From positions 1-64,000 of the forward strand of contig JAGWXD010000004.1 of the NCBI GenBank assembly GCA_018970085.1: a stretch of 64,000 bases of DNA, read 5' to 3'. The notes under the pieces were generated by a model. It was not told the DNA's origin and searched no databases. It saw only the letters and a list, made by a program, of their open reading frames with translations. Below are positions 26,864-35,872 of this stretch, in pieces. The DNA is from Cyanobacteria bacterium REEB459. Lineage in GTDB: Bacteria > Cyanobacteriota > Cyanobacteriia > Phormidesmidales > Phormidesmidaceae. Position numbers and translations under genes: made by a program. The first letter of the stretch is position 1. Every line of letters starts with the position of its first letter.

Positions 26864-27310
26864 TCACTCCTCGACTCCCGACTCCCCATACTCTTGCAAG
26901 AAAACCACAAAATCGCCTAGGGCTGCTCGGGTTTCTTCTCGGGGGGCGAGCTGATGTTGTATCTGAAGAATAATCCATCGATTTTGGATTCGAGCTCGGC
27001 GAGCCGCTCGTTCTCTTGCCTCAGTTGCACGTTGCTCTTTCTCAGTTCTTCGTTGCTCTTCTTGAGCCAGGCGGTCTGTCTCTCGATTTCTAAGGTTCCA
27101 CTCAACGCCGATATTAACCACTGCCACCAAGAGGGCTGCCACGGTGAGTCGGTTGCTCCAGACTCGGGGCTGGGCGAGGTATCCGAGGAAATAAAAGTCT
27201 TCTTCATTGTAGAAACGCAGAAAGGCGACGGCGATGGTCAGCAGGGTGAGGCTGGTGCCAGGCAATAGGGTCAGCAGGTTGACCCAGGGTTGATAGCGGA
27301 ATAGATTCAT
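26864..27310 (-). CDS. Membrane protein with two helices and a coiled-coil tail
   Basis: 148 residues. Two hydrophobic helices (about 12-33 and 53-72) are followed by a highly charged coiled coil (RLAQEEQRRTEKEQRATEAR, about 80-110) and a C-terminal segment (about 110-148). The frame is intact, and a broken duplicate lies 200 bases away. Function is unknown; the layout resembles small cyanobacterial membrane proteins of no assigned role. ATG at 27310. Confidence 0.65.
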   Translation of the reverse strand: MNLFRYQPWVNLLTLLPGTSLTLLTIAVAFLRFYNEEDFYFLGYLAQPRVWSNRLTVAALLVAVVNIGVEWNLRNRETDRLAQEEQRRTEKEQRATEARERAARRARIQNRWIILQIQHQLAPREETRAALGDFVVFLQEYGESGVEE

Positions 27311-27573
27311 TCTAGCTAAGGGTCACGGAGGAGAGTAGTCCTCTGGTTAGGTTGCCCTCTTTTGGTGTTGTGCGGCTGGTTGGCGGGTAGTGTTAAGCTG
27401 CCTGGCTGAGGGGACGGACTGAGGCGATCGCGCTTGGCTTTGGTTTCACCCTGTAGTCCCCTGCTGTTTGTTGGAGACGACGCTTGCTAAGGGTGAGAAA
27501 GTCGCTAGAGCGGACCGCTGACCCACTGGCCACGGATTACAGAGTTACAGAGCCTACAGCCCCATGCAGTAGC
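27311..27573. other. Intergenic region with no gene seen
   Basis: 263 bp between the coiled-coil protein gene and the Uma2 pseudogene. One HIP1-like GCGATCGCG near 27424. Otherwise nothing recognised. Confidence 0.3.
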
Positions 27574-28188
27574 CTACTGCAACCATAAAACCTGGGCCAC
27601 AGTCAGCTTCAGGTGGGGAAAGCTAGGAGAAACAATCGGTTCATCCCCTTGCCGACGCTGGACTCGATAGATAGATCCGGCCAGGGTACAGATCGATAGG
27701 GTTGGCTGTTTGGGCTGGCCCAGGTAGTGGGTGCCCCCGATCTGGGCATAATCGGCAATCCAATATTCTGGGATACCCAGGGTGGCATAGTCTTCAAACC
27801 TGCGGGCATAGTCGTTTTGCTAGTTACTACTGACGACTTCCGCCACACATTTAATGGCCTTACCGGTGGTGAGAATGGATTGGTCTGGCCAGAGGGGTTC
27901 GTCGGCTAGGCAGGTCTCATCGATAATCGCCCCATCCGGACGGAATGCTGTCCTAGCCATGCTGGCGGGACGCAGTAGGGGGCGCTGCAGGACAATTCAG
28001 GGTAGTCCAGCGGCCTCAATCTGGACACAGGCCTTGGTGTTGATGAAACCGGCGACTTGTTTATGGGCGCCGGTCGGTTCCAAGTCAAATACCTCTCCGT
28101 CAATCAATTCATAGCGGTTGTCCTCCCCGTATTGGGCAATAAATTCATTGACGCCGAGGGTACTGAAGGGAGTGGTGGCGATGGTGAT
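27574..28188 (-). pseudogene. Uma2 family endonuclease (DUF820), inactivated by two stops
   Basis: One continuous minus-strand frame encodes a nearly full Uma2 protein: N-terminal NRYELIDGEVFDLEPTGA, middle FRPDGAIIDE and the C-terminal NDYARRFEDYATLGIPEYWI typical of this PD-(D/E)XK-type family. It carries an in-frame TGA in the middle (after EAAGLP) and TAG after AEVVSSN, and no start codon at the expected place (the frame begins after a TGA). Uma2 genes are highly duplicated in cyanobacteria, and decayed copies are common. Confidence 0.85.
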
Positions 28189-28280
28189 TCAGGGGTTGCC
28201 CGAGCCAGGGGGAATTACTCACCTTAACAAAGGTATCAATCTAAAGGGGCGATCGGTAGGGCGATCGCCCAGCTAGGGGA

Positions 28281-28368
28281 GTGTTCAGAAAACCGTGCTA
28301 CATCAGGCTGAAACCATTGATTTCTCCTTGCTAAAACCAGGGTTTACACAAAATTCTGATCACTCTCC
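28281..28368 (-). repeat. Dispersed repeat, copy C (inverted)
   Basis: The reverse complement reads GGAGAGTGATCAGAATTTTG... to TTTTCTGAACAC, matching copies A (6123) and B (38009) over its full 88 bases with a few substitutions. The second block present after copies A and B is missing here, which defines the mobile unit edge at TTCTGAAC. Confidence 0.85.
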
Positions 28369-28511
28369 AGCTAGTCCATCCTGGCTGCCAATACCTGGGC
28401 CGAGGTCAGTTGCAAGGCTGGAAAGAGCGCCAAAACGATCCGCTGGTCTCCCGTCAACACCGCTTCCTCCTAGAGCCCTGGCCCAGGGCCGTAGGACACC
28501 CAGGGCCAGGG

Positions 28512-29978
28512 CTACTCGCCTTGCTGTAGGACAGCTAACTGGCTGGCATCAATGCGCCCGGCCCCGTACAGTACCTTTCGAATATCCGCCAGAGTGAGCA
28601 CGGCATGGGCCTGGTAACCCTGCTGGGCCAGCCGATCCCTCGCTCCTGACCCGTGGTCAATCAACACCACGATATCCCTCACCTGGAGTTGGCAGGATTG
28701 TAGCTTTGCCGCCCCCTCCAGGGCGCTATTACCGCTGATCAAAATATCATCGACCACCACCACCACCTCGCCGGCCTGGTAGTTGCCCTCCACCAGGCGA
28801 CGGGCCCCGTGGGCCTTGACCTCCTTGCGGGGAAAGATCAGCGGTCGATTCAGGCGCAGGGCCAGGCCCGAGGCGGTGGGTAGGGAGCCGTAGGGAATGC
28901 CGGCGATGCGATCAAAGGGCAGGGTTTTGAGAATCTCTCCGTAGGCCTGGATCACCGCCTCAAACACCTGGGGGGCGGAAATGATCCGACGCAAATCAAT
29001 GTAGTAGGGAAAGACTGCCCCGGAGGCCTGCACGTGGTCACCAAATTGCAGAAAGCCGACGTCAAAGAGCTGCAAAATCAAGCTGGTATGGGGATAGGCC
29101 GGGATGGTGGCCAGGGGAGTTACCCACAGGGGGCAGGCGGGGTTGACCGCGGGGCGGCGATCCAAAATCGCCTGGGTTTGGGCCCGCAGGCTCTGCACCA
29201 GGGCCCCGGGGTCGGGGGCTGCCAGCACATCCTGGTTAACTGGCAACAGCAGGCCCCCCGACTGGGCATCCAGTCCCGCTGCCAGTAGCCCCTCCAGGTG
29301 CTGGGCCTGGCTGCCCCGTTGGTCGGCCCAGATGCTGCGGGCCAGAATCCAGCGATCAGGGGCGACCTGCCGTACCTGGGCCAGCAGCGCCGGATCACTG
29401 GCGCCAATTTCCAAACCCAACTGGGCGGGGCTGGCCCAGCCCAGACAGGTCTGCATCAGGTGCAAATAAAAGGGAGTCGAGGGGTGGGGGTAGGCCTGCA
29501 GGGCTTGGGCGCTGGGGTTGGCGTCGTAGCAGCTGATCAACACCCCCTTGTCCAGGTACATCAGGAACCGGGCCGCCAGTTCCTGCCCCAGGTAGGGGCT
29601 AAGGGTAATGGCATCCACCCGCCAGTTGAGGAAGGCGGTTTGGGCCAGCACGGAACTGCTATTCAGGTCGCTGTGTTTGGCATCTAAAATCACCACCATA
29701 GCGGGGGGCATGGCTGCCAGCACCTCACCCAATAGCTCCAAGCCCGCCGGCCCCAGGGCGGTGTAAAAGCCGAGGCTGAGTTTGTAGGCACAGAGGTAGG
29801 GGTGGGTAGCCTCAATCAGGCTGATCAACCAGGCGGCCAGGGCCTGCCAGTCTTCCTGATCGTAGAGGGGCCGCAGGGCCGGGGGTAACAACTCTGGGTT
29901 AGGATCCAGGCCAAGGTACCAGAGACTACCGTGGCGGGCCATCGCCGCCGTTAATTTTTCCCCAAAGGAAACCTCCAT
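28512..29978 (-). CDS. pyrFE: Bifunctional orotidine-5'-phosphate decarboxylase / orotate phosphoribosyltransferase
   Basis: 488 residues. The first 270 form a type-2 OMP decarboxylase (SLWYLGLDPNPELLP, catalytic stretch VVILDAKHSDLNSSS near 95, SPYLGQELAARF). The rest is orotate phosphoribosyltransferase with ASGAVFPYYIDLRRI, RIAGIPYGSLPTASGLAL and the PRPP loop VVVVDDILISGNSALEG (near 415). It catalyses the last two steps of UMP synthesis. The decarboxylase-first order is opposite to animal and plant UMP synthase. ATG at 29978. It is flanked by decayed genes on both sides but is intact itself. Confidence 0.95.
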   Translation of the reverse strand: MEVSFGEKLTAAMARHGSLWYLGLDPNPELLPPALRPLYDQEDWQALAAWLISLIEATHPYLCAYKLSLGFYTALGPAGLELLGEVLAAMPPAMVVILDAKHSDLNSSSVLAQTAFLNWRVDAITLSPYLGQELAARFLMYLDKGVLISCYDANPSAQALQAYPHPSTPFYLHLMQTCLGWASPAQLGLEIGASDPALLAQVRQVAPDRWILARSIWADQRGSQAQHLEGLLAAGLDAQSGGLLLPVNQDVLAAPDPGALVQSLRAQTQAILDRRPAVNPACPLWVTPLATIPAYPHTSLILQLFDVGFLQFGDHVQASGAVFPYYIDLRRIISAPQVFEAVIQAYGEILKTLPFDRIAGIPYGSLPTASGLALRLNRPLIFPRKEVKAHGARRLVEGNYQAGEVVVVVDDILISGNSALEGAAKLQSCQLQVRDIVVLIDHGSGARDRLAQQGYQAHAVLTLADIRKVLYGAGRIDASQLAVLQQGE

Positions 29979-30040
29979 ACCCTCCTCCTTGCCGCTGACG
30001 GCGGCCTACTGCACCGGTACGGTAAAGCTGAGGGCGAAGG

Positions 30041-30286
30041 CTAGGATTGGGCCTGTTTAGTCTGCTGGGCCTGGATGGCGGTAATCGCCACGGTGTTGAT
30101 GATGTCCTCCACCGTACAGCCCCGACTGAGATCGTTGACGGTTTTTTTCAACCCCTGCAGCACCGGACCAATGGCGATCGCCCCCGTTTCTCGCTGCACC
30201 GCCTTATACGTATTATTACCGGTATTCAGGTCCGCAAAGATCAGTACGGTGGCCTGGCCCTCAGGCACGGCGGCGCTGGGGACCAC
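30041..30286 (-). pseudogene. pta: C-terminal remnant of phosphate acetyltransferase
   Basis: About 75 codons encode the typical end of Pta: [40 protein letters not shown] and [16 protein letters not shown]. All upstream domains (P-loop and the rest of the catalytic domain) are missing; homology stops abruptly near 30280, next to the promoter region of the DJ-1/PfpI gene. It is a deletion remnant of a gene of about 700 codons or of the shorter 330-codon form. Confidence 0.85.
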
Positions 30287-30418
30287 TCCGCAGCCACAAC
30301 TCCCAGATCAGGTCTCAATTCTGCGGCCACCCTTGGGGGAATCGGCCCCGCCCTCCGGGGGACGCGATACAGGGGCGCGATAGAATGGGAGGCAGCACAA
30401 CACCAGGGATCCCACGCT

Positions 30419-31102
30419 ATGCAGGTTCTTATCGTTCTCACCTCCCACGATCAGCTGGGCAGCACTGGCCAAAAAACCGGCTTTTGGCTGGAGGAATTTG
30501 CCACCCCCTACTATGTTTTCAAGGATGCCGGGGCCGCCATCACCCTGGCCTCCCCTAAGGGGGGCCAACCGCCCCTGGACCCCAAAAGCGATGAACCTGA
30601 GGCCCAAACCCCAGCCATCCAGCGGTTCAGGGGGGATGCTGAGGCCCAGGCGGCCCTGGCCAATACGGTAAAACTGTCTGAGGTGTTACCCGACTCCTTT
30701 GATGCGGTGTTTTACCCAGGGGGACACGGTCCGCTCTGGGATTTGGCCACCGATCGCCATTCCATTGCCCTGATCGAAGCCTTCTATGCCGCCGGCAAGG
30801 TGGTGGCCGCCGTCTGTCATGCTCCGGCGGTACTCCTGAATGCGAAGGCGCCGGATGGTTTCCCCCTGGTGCAGGCCAGGGCGGTGACCGGCTTCAGCAA
30901 TGAGGAAGAGGCCGCCGTTCAACTGACTGAGGTGGTGCCCTTCCTGCTAGAGGATGCCCTCAAGACTAAGGGCGGAAACTACTCCCGGGGGGATAATTGG
31001 CAGCCCTATGCGGTGACCGATGGGGTTTTGATCACCGGCCAGAATCCGGCCTCATCGGAGCCGGTGGCCCAGGCGGTGCTGGAGCAACTCCATGGCCTGT
31101 AG
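30419..31102 (+). CDS. DJ-1/PfpI family protein (Hsp31-like, type 1 glutamine amidotransferase domain)
   Basis: 227 residues from ATG 30419; the open frame extends upstream but loses all similarity. VLIVLTSHDQLGSTGQKTGF at the N-terminus, YYVFKDAGAAITLASPKGG, FYPGGHGPLWDL and the nucleophile elbow VVAAVCHAPAVLL (Cys near 137 followed by His) mark the Hsp31/YajL-like branch. Such proteins act as glyoxalases, deglycases or chaperones against carbonyl stress. The ksgA gene follows by 37 bases, so they may be co-transcribed. Confidence 0.9.
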   Translation: MQVLIVLTSHDQLGSTGQKTGFWLEEFATPYYVFKDAGAAITLASPKGGQPPLDPKSDEPEAQTPAIQRFRGDAEAQAALANTVKLSEVLPDSFDAVFYPGGHGPLWDLATDRHSIALIEAFYAAGKVVAAVCHAPAVLLNAKAPDGFPLVQARAVTGFSNEEEAAVQLTEVVPFLLEDALKTKGGNYSRGDNWQPYAVTDGVLITGQNPASSEPVAQAVLEQLHGL

Positions 31103-31138
31103 TCGGGGATCGGTTTCTCCGCCCCGGTGCCCCTGACC

Positions 31139-31969
31139 ATGGGTTCCCAACTGGCCCGTAAACGGTTTGGTCAACACTGGCTCACCAGCCAAACCGTGCT
31201 CCAGTCCATTGTGGCGGCGGCGGCGGTTACCGCTGAAGATGGGGTTTTGGAAATTGGTCCTGGTACTGGTGTGTTAACCACCGCCCTGGTGGAGAGGGCC
31301 GGTGGAGTAGTGGCGGTGGAGATCGATCGGGACCGCAGCCGCCAACTGCGTCGCCAATTCGCCCACCAGCCTAACTTCACCCTGGTGGAAGGGGATATTT
31401 TAAGCCTGGATCTATCCGATCTGATCTCACCTCTGGAGGATCAGCCCCTGAATAAGGTGGTGGCCAATATTCCTTACTATATTACTGGCCCAATTTTAGA
31501 AAAACTGCTGGGCACCCTTGCCCAACCCAACCCCCAGCCCTACCAGGGAATTGTCTTGATGGTGCAAAGGGAGGTGGCCGATCGCCTCTGTGCCCGACCG
31601 GGTAGTCGGGCCTTTGGCGCCCTATCGGTGCGGGTACAGTACCTGGCCACCTGTGAACTGGTCTGTCCGGTGCCCGCCAGCGCATTTACCCCCGCCCCCA
31701 AGGTGGATTCGGCGGTGGTGCGCCTCACCCCTCGCCCCCTGGCGGTGCCAGCCCAATCTCCCCAGCGCCTGGAGCAACTGGTCAAACTGGGATTTGCCAG
31801 TAAACGCAAGATGCTGCGGAATAACCTGAAGAGCCTAATGGGAGTGGAGAATCTGACCGCCCTACTGGGCCAGCTGGGGGTTAGTCCAACGGTGCGAGCC
31901 GAAGACCTGAGCCTAGAGCAGTGGGTAGCCCTCAGCAATAGCTGGGGTGAGACTCTCAACGCATGGTGA
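31139..31969 (+). CDS. ksgA: 16S rRNA (A1518/A1519-N6) dimethyltransferase
   Basis: 276 residues. ARKRFGQHWLTS at the N-terminus, SAM motif LEIGPGTGVLTTAL, acidic motif VEGDILSLDL, catalytic VANIPYYITGPI (NIPYY) and the C-terminal KLGFASKRKMLRNNL identify RsmA/KsgA, which dimethylates two adenines near the 3' end of 16S rRNA late in 30S assembly. A GTG four codons upstream (31127) is an alternative start. The 3' end overlaps the end of the convergent glutathione reductase gene by 14 bases. Confidence 0.95.
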   Translation: MGSQLARKRFGQHWLTSQTVLQSIVAAAAVTAEDGVLEIGPGTGVLTTALVERAGGVVAVEIDRDRSRQLRRQFAHQPNFTLVEGDILSLDLSDLISPLEDQPLNKVVANIPYYITGPILEKLLGTLAQPNPQPYQGIVLMVQREVADRLCARPGSRAFGALSVRVQYLATCELVCPVPASAFTPAPKVDSAVVRLTPRPLAVPAQSPQRLEQLVKLGFASKRKMLRNNLKSLMGVENLTALLGQLGVSPTVRAEDLSLEQWVALSNSWGETLNAW

Positions 31970-33332
31970 CAAACTCCTCGGCGGAGCTGGGGTGAATGGC
32001 GACGGTGGCGTCAAAGTCGGCCTTGGTGGCCCCCATCTTGACGGCGATCGCCACCCCCTGAATGATCTCAGCGGCATAGTCCCCCACCATGTGGGCCCCC
32101 AGCACCCGGTCGGTGGACTTTTGCACCACCAGTTTCATCAAGGTGCGGGACTCCAGGTTGGGCAGGGTGTAGTACATGGGCCGGAAGCGAGAACGGTAGA
32201 CCTGAATATCATCGTCGCCAAATTGCTGCCGGGCCTGTTCCTCCGTCAGGCCAACGGTGCCCATCTCGGGGGTGGTGAAGACGGCGGTGGGCACGTTGTC
32301 GTAGTTCATTAGCCCCGATTTACCACCAAACTCCCGGTCTGCCAGCAGGCGACCCTCCTTAATAGCCACCGGGGTGAGGTTGATGCGATCGGTGACATCG
32401 CCAACGGCAAAGATGTGGGGTACGGTGGTGCGGTGCAGGGTGTCCACGATAATGGCCCCCTGGCTGACCTCTACCCCCGTCTTGTCTAACCCCAGTCCGT
32501 TAATATTGGGGCGTCGCCCCGTGGCCGCCAGACCCACCACATCCGCCAGCACGTGCTCTTGTTTCTCTGGCGTAGCGAGGGTGACATCAATGCCCCCATC
32601 GGTTTTATGGATAGCCACAATCTCACTGTGGGTAAACAGGGTAATTCCCCGCTGGGCCATGGCGGATTGAATTTCGCTCTGCAGATCGCCATCAAAGCCC
32701 CGTAGGATTTTGTCTCCCCGGATCACCTGGGTGACCTGGGTGCCCAGGGCCTGTAACACACAGGCGAATTCACAGCCGATGTAGCCGCCCCCCAGGATTA
32801 CTATCCGCTGAGGCTGTTCCGGTAGGTGAAAAATATCATCGGAGGTGATGGTGTGTTCGATACCGGAGATGGCGGGCTTGACCGGTTTACCCCCCACCGC
32901 GATCAGAATCTTGCCGGCGGTGATTTTCTCCTCCCCCACCGCCAGGGTATGGTCATCCAGGAAGTGGGCATAGTGGCGAAACAGGTGCACCCCGGACTTC
33001 TCCAGCATGGTCTGGTAGATGCCATTCAGGCGGGTGACCTCCCGGTCTAGGGCGGTAATCAGGGTGGGCCAGTCAAACTGGGGTTCACAACGTGTCTCCG
33101 TAGGAGAATCGCCCACGGTCCAACCGTAACCCGCTGCCGCCTCAAACTGCTCGGGAAAGTGGGAAGCGTAGACCATCAGTTTCTTCGGCACACAGCCCCG
33201 GTTCACACAGGTACCCCCCAGGCGACCGGCCTCCGCCAGTCCTACCCGGGCCCCGTACTCCGTCGCCCGTCGAGCTGCGGCAATGCCACCGGAGCCCCCG
33301 CCAATGACAAATAGGTCGAAGTCGTAGGCCAT
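31956..33332 (-). CDS. gor: Glutathione-disulfide reductase
   Basis: 458 residues. FAD site VIGGGSGGIAAARRA, redox-active disulfide GGTCVNRGCVPKKLM (about 40-54), NAD(P) site VILGGGYIGCEFACV (about 170), FAVGDVTDRINLTPVA, and the C-terminal dyad HPSSAEEF. It reduces glutathione disulfide with NADPH in the cytosol, protecting against oxidative stress. Complete for the family, ending in MR shortly after the dimer His-Glu motif. ATG at 33332. Mercuric and lipoamide relatives are excluded by the CVNRGCVPKK motif. Confidence 0.93.
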   Translation of the reverse strand: MAYDFDLFVIGGGSGGIAAARRATEYGARVGLAEAGRLGGTCVNRGCVPKKLMVYASHFPEQFEAAAGYGWTVGDSPTETRCEPQFDWPTLITALDREVTRLNGIYQTMLEKSGVHLFRHYAHFLDDHTLAVGEEKITAGKILIAVGGKPVKPAISGIEHTITSDDIFHLPEQPQRIVILGGGYIGCEFACVLQALGTQVTQVIRGDKILRGFDGDLQSEIQSAMAQRGITLFTHSEIVAIHKTDGGIDVTLATPEKQEHVLADVVGLAATGRRPNINGLGLDKTGVEVSQGAIIVDTLHRTTVPHIFAVGDVTDRINLTPVAIKEGRLLADREFGGKSGLMNYDNVPTAVFTTPEMGTVGLTEEQARQQFGDDDIQVYRSRFRPMYYTLPNLESRTLMKLVVQKSTDRVLGAHMVGDYAAEIIQGVAIAVKMGATKADFDATVAIHPSSAEEFVTMR

Positions 33333-33884
33333 GGTCTACCTCCCCACCAACAGGGCGAAATGATTGTTTCTATTGTATATCCCGATCTGTTACTACACTG
33401 ACGGGGGTAGTGGCCACTCGCTGGTGAACCTGGCCAAGCCCTCCCTGGGAGATAGCCCCGGACCCTTACCCACATCGATGCCCGGGGCTATCAGGCGCGC
33501 TGGAACTATGATGGCAGCGGCCCCTAGGGCAATGAACCGGTAACTAGCTTTAACCCAAACCGATAGAGCTTCCTAGCAGATGTTCGCAGGCGCAACTAGA
33601 GGGTGTACCTGTAGGTTTGTTCTTGAGCTGGCAAAGACATCCCCTGCCGCCGCCATACCCTGACCCCAATACCCAACTAAGTCAGCAGGGCCCTGGCCGA
33701 TCAAGTAAGCCCTAATCATCCGTCATCTTGGGCTACAAAACATAGAACTTTTGCATAATGGCACCGTTCGTTAATATCTGATGAACTTGGGGGCGGGCCC
33801 CTATCGCGGCAGGGATGGTTGGAGGAGAATACATTTGTTAACGCCGCTAAACCTTATATTTTTAACCTTCTATAGCTAAACTAG

Positions 33885-33920
33885 CCCCTAGTGCCTATTG
33901 GCACCAGGGGTTATTTATTT
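33885..33920 (+). terminator. Terminator-like hairpin
   Basis: Arms CCCCTAGTGCC and GGCACCAGGGG (one mismatch) with a TATT loop, followed by TTATTTATTT. No coding gene precedes it on the plus strand, so it would end a non-coding transcript or a lost gene. Confidence 0.55.
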
Positions 33921-33946
33921 GGGGCCTTAGGCAGGTTCTAGGCCTT

Positions 33947-34291
33947 TTGGAGCTGCTAGAAAGCGGATTATACCGACCAGGGCCTCTATGGGCACATGTG
34001 GGCCAGAAAAAACCCATCCATGGCGGATTGGCGGTCTCCAGCATCGATGGGATAGAGCAGTCATATAGGGTTAATGTGCCCAGTCACCCAATTGAATTGA
34101 GTTTGAGGCCAGAATTAAGCTTTACGACCTACTATGACTGTGAGCAAGACGGGACGGTTACCTTCTACGAAGGAGAGAGCGCCGCAGCCGGCAATCTGGG
34201 TGCTTGGATCTCTATGGTCTATGACTTCACCGCCGTCGAAGAAGACGTGGTGGTCAACTTAACCATCGACACCGGGGATGCGGTACGGTAA
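33947..34291 (+). CDS. Hypothetical protein, doubtful
   Basis: A 114-codon frame with a TTG start and no good ribosome site. Its codon choice in the second half looks gene-like, and the peptide has strand-like stretches (IELSLRPELSFTTYY, GAWISMVYDFTAVEEDVVVN). No family, signal peptide or membrane helix is recognised. It could be the tail of a decayed gene. Kept at low confidence. Confidence 0.3.
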   Translation: MELLESGLYRPGPLWAHVGQKKPIHGGLAVSSIDGIEQSYRVNVPSHPIELSLRPELSFTTYYDCEQDGTVTFYEGESAAAGNLGAWISMVYDFTAVEEDVVVNLTIDTGDAVR

Positions 34292-34470
34292 CTGCGCCAG
34301 CTCGCCGGCGTTTGAGGAACTCTGCTAGATCGCTGTCCCCTACCGATCGCTAGGCAAGGTCTTGGCTTGGACTGTACCCCCAGCAATTGATTAGGTTAAC
34401 AAGCCTATTCTATGGCACTCTGAGAAAGTAAGGTTTCACCCTCAATCCCAGTCAGTTCTGAAGAACGGTT

Positions 34471-35700
34471 ATGCAGACCCTACCCAGTTCCATCCCTCAG
34501 GCTAGCCCCCCAGCCTCTGATGCAGCCTTTGATACAACTATCCGTCGTCGCCAGACCCGCCCCGTTGCTGTTGGTGGTGTCACCATTGGGGGTGGCCATC
34601 CGGTGGTGGTGCAATCCATGATTAACGAAGACACCCTCGACATTCAAGGGTCCGTTGCAGCTATTCGCCGTCTGCATCAGATGGGTTGCGAAATCGTTCG
34701 AGTCACCGTTCCCAGTATGGCCCACGCTAAAGCCCTGGCAACTATTCGCCAAGAGCTAGTAGATACCTACCAGCCTGTGCCTCTGGTGGCAGATGTGCAC
34801 CACAACGGCCTGAAAATAGCTTTAGAAGTAGCCAAGCATGTTGACAAGGTGCGCATTAACCCTGGCCTCTACGTTTTTGAAAAGCCCCAAACCGGGCGTA
34901 CCGCTTACACTGCCGCCGAATTTGAAGAGATTGGCTTAAAAATTCGTGACACCCTGGAGCCCCTGGTGGTCTCCCTTAGGGACCAGGGCAAGGCTATGCG
35001 GATTGGGGTTAACCACGGGTCTCTGGCGGAGCGCATGCTCTTTACCTACGGCGACACCCCGGCGGGCATGGTGGAATCTGCCCTGGAATTTATCACCATT
35101 TGCCAGTCCCTCGACTTTCGTAATTTGGTGATTTCCTTGAAGGCTTCCCGGGTGCCCGTGATGGTGGCCGCCTATCGACTGATGGTCAAACGCATGGACG
35201 AGCTAGGCATGGACTATCCCCTGCACCTGGGAGTAACTGAAGCCGGTGATGGCGAATACGGTCGCATTAAGTCCACTGCCGGTATTGCCACCCTGCTAGC
35301 TGATGGCATTGGCGACACCATTCGGGTGTCCTTAACGGAAGCTCCCGAGAAAGAGATTCCGGTATGCTATAGCATTTTGCAGGCCCTGGGGCTGCGCAAA
35401 ACCATGGTGGAGTATGTCGCCTGTCCCTCCTGTGGTCGTACCCTGTTTAATTTAGAAGAGGTTTTGCATCAAGTCCGGCAAGCGACCGAGCATCTGACTG
35501 GTCTCGATATCGCGGTGATGGGTTGTATTGTCAATGGCCCTGGAGAAATGGCCGATGCTGACTATGGCTATGTGGGCAAGACTCCTGGCTATATTTCCCT
35601 TTATCGGGGTCGGCAGGAAATTAAACGGGTACCAGAAGGCGAAGGGGTGGCGGAACTGATTCAGCTGATTAAGGCGGATGGCCGCTGGGTAGATCCCTAA
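34471..35700 (+). CDS. ispG: 4-hydroxy-3-methylbut-2-enyl-diphosphate synthase
   Basis: 409 residues. [20 protein letters not shown] and VQSMINEDT at the N-terminus, TIM-barrel motifs [10 protein letters not shown] and RIGVNHGS, and the three cluster cysteines in [10 protein letters not shown] and GCIVNGPGE. It reduces MEcPP to HMBPP with a [4Fe-4S] cluster in the MEP isoprenoid pathway, feeding carotenoids, phytol and quinones. In cyanobacteria it uses ferredoxin. Full length for the bacterial/plastid form. ATG at 34471. Confidence 0.96.
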   Translation: MQTLPSSIPQASPPASDAAFDTTIRRRQTRPVAVGGVTIGGGHPVVVQSMINEDTLDIQGSVAAIRRLHQMGCEIVRVTVPSMAHAKALATIRQELVDTYQPVPLVADVHHNGLKIALEVAKHVDKVRINPGLYVFEKPQTGRTAYTAAEFEEIGLKIRDTLEPLVVSLRDQGKAMRIGVNHGSLAERMLFTYGDTPAGMVESALEFITICQSLDFRNLVISLKASRVPVMVAAYRLMVKRMDELGMDYPLHLGVTEAGDGEYGRIKSTAGIATLLADGIGDTIRVSLTEAPEKEIPVCYSILQALGLRKTMVEYVACPSCGRTLFNLEEVLHQVRQATEHLTGLDIAVMGCIVNGPGEMADADYGYVGKTPGYISLYRGRQEIKRVPEGEGVAELIQLIKADGRWVDP

Positions 35701-35728
35701 TCGGGCAGGGTAAACCCCAAAGGTGCCT

Positions 35729-35766
35729 GATCTGCTCTACCGCCCTGCCTGCCGGTAGAGCAGATC
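35729..35766 (+). terminator. Long hairpin after ispG
   Basis: Perfect 13-bp arms GATCTGCTCTACC and GGTAGAGCAGATC with a 12-base loop, 28 bases after the ispG stop. There is no T run, so it may be an mRNA-end stabiliser or a factor-aided terminator. Confidence 0.65.
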
Positions 35767-35872
35767 ACTACTCTGCCATCTATTGACACCGGCTAGGCTT
35801 GAATTCTAGTCCTGAATTAAATGGTCTGTGTTAGATTGAGCATTATTTAACTGCATCAGATTTTACTAACCT

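Larger units (their letters stand above)
33333..34470. other. Intergenic region upstream of ispG
   Basis: 1.14 kb. It holds a terminator-like hairpin (33885-33920) and a doubtful 114-codon frame (33947-34291). The last 180 bases should hold the ispG promoter. The rest shows no gene or recognised RNA. Confidence 0.4.

Noticed and set aside
30047..30418. Upstream extension of the DJ-1/PfpI gene
   Set aside because: That frame runs antisense through the pta remnant, and the family N-terminus starts exactly at ATG 30419.
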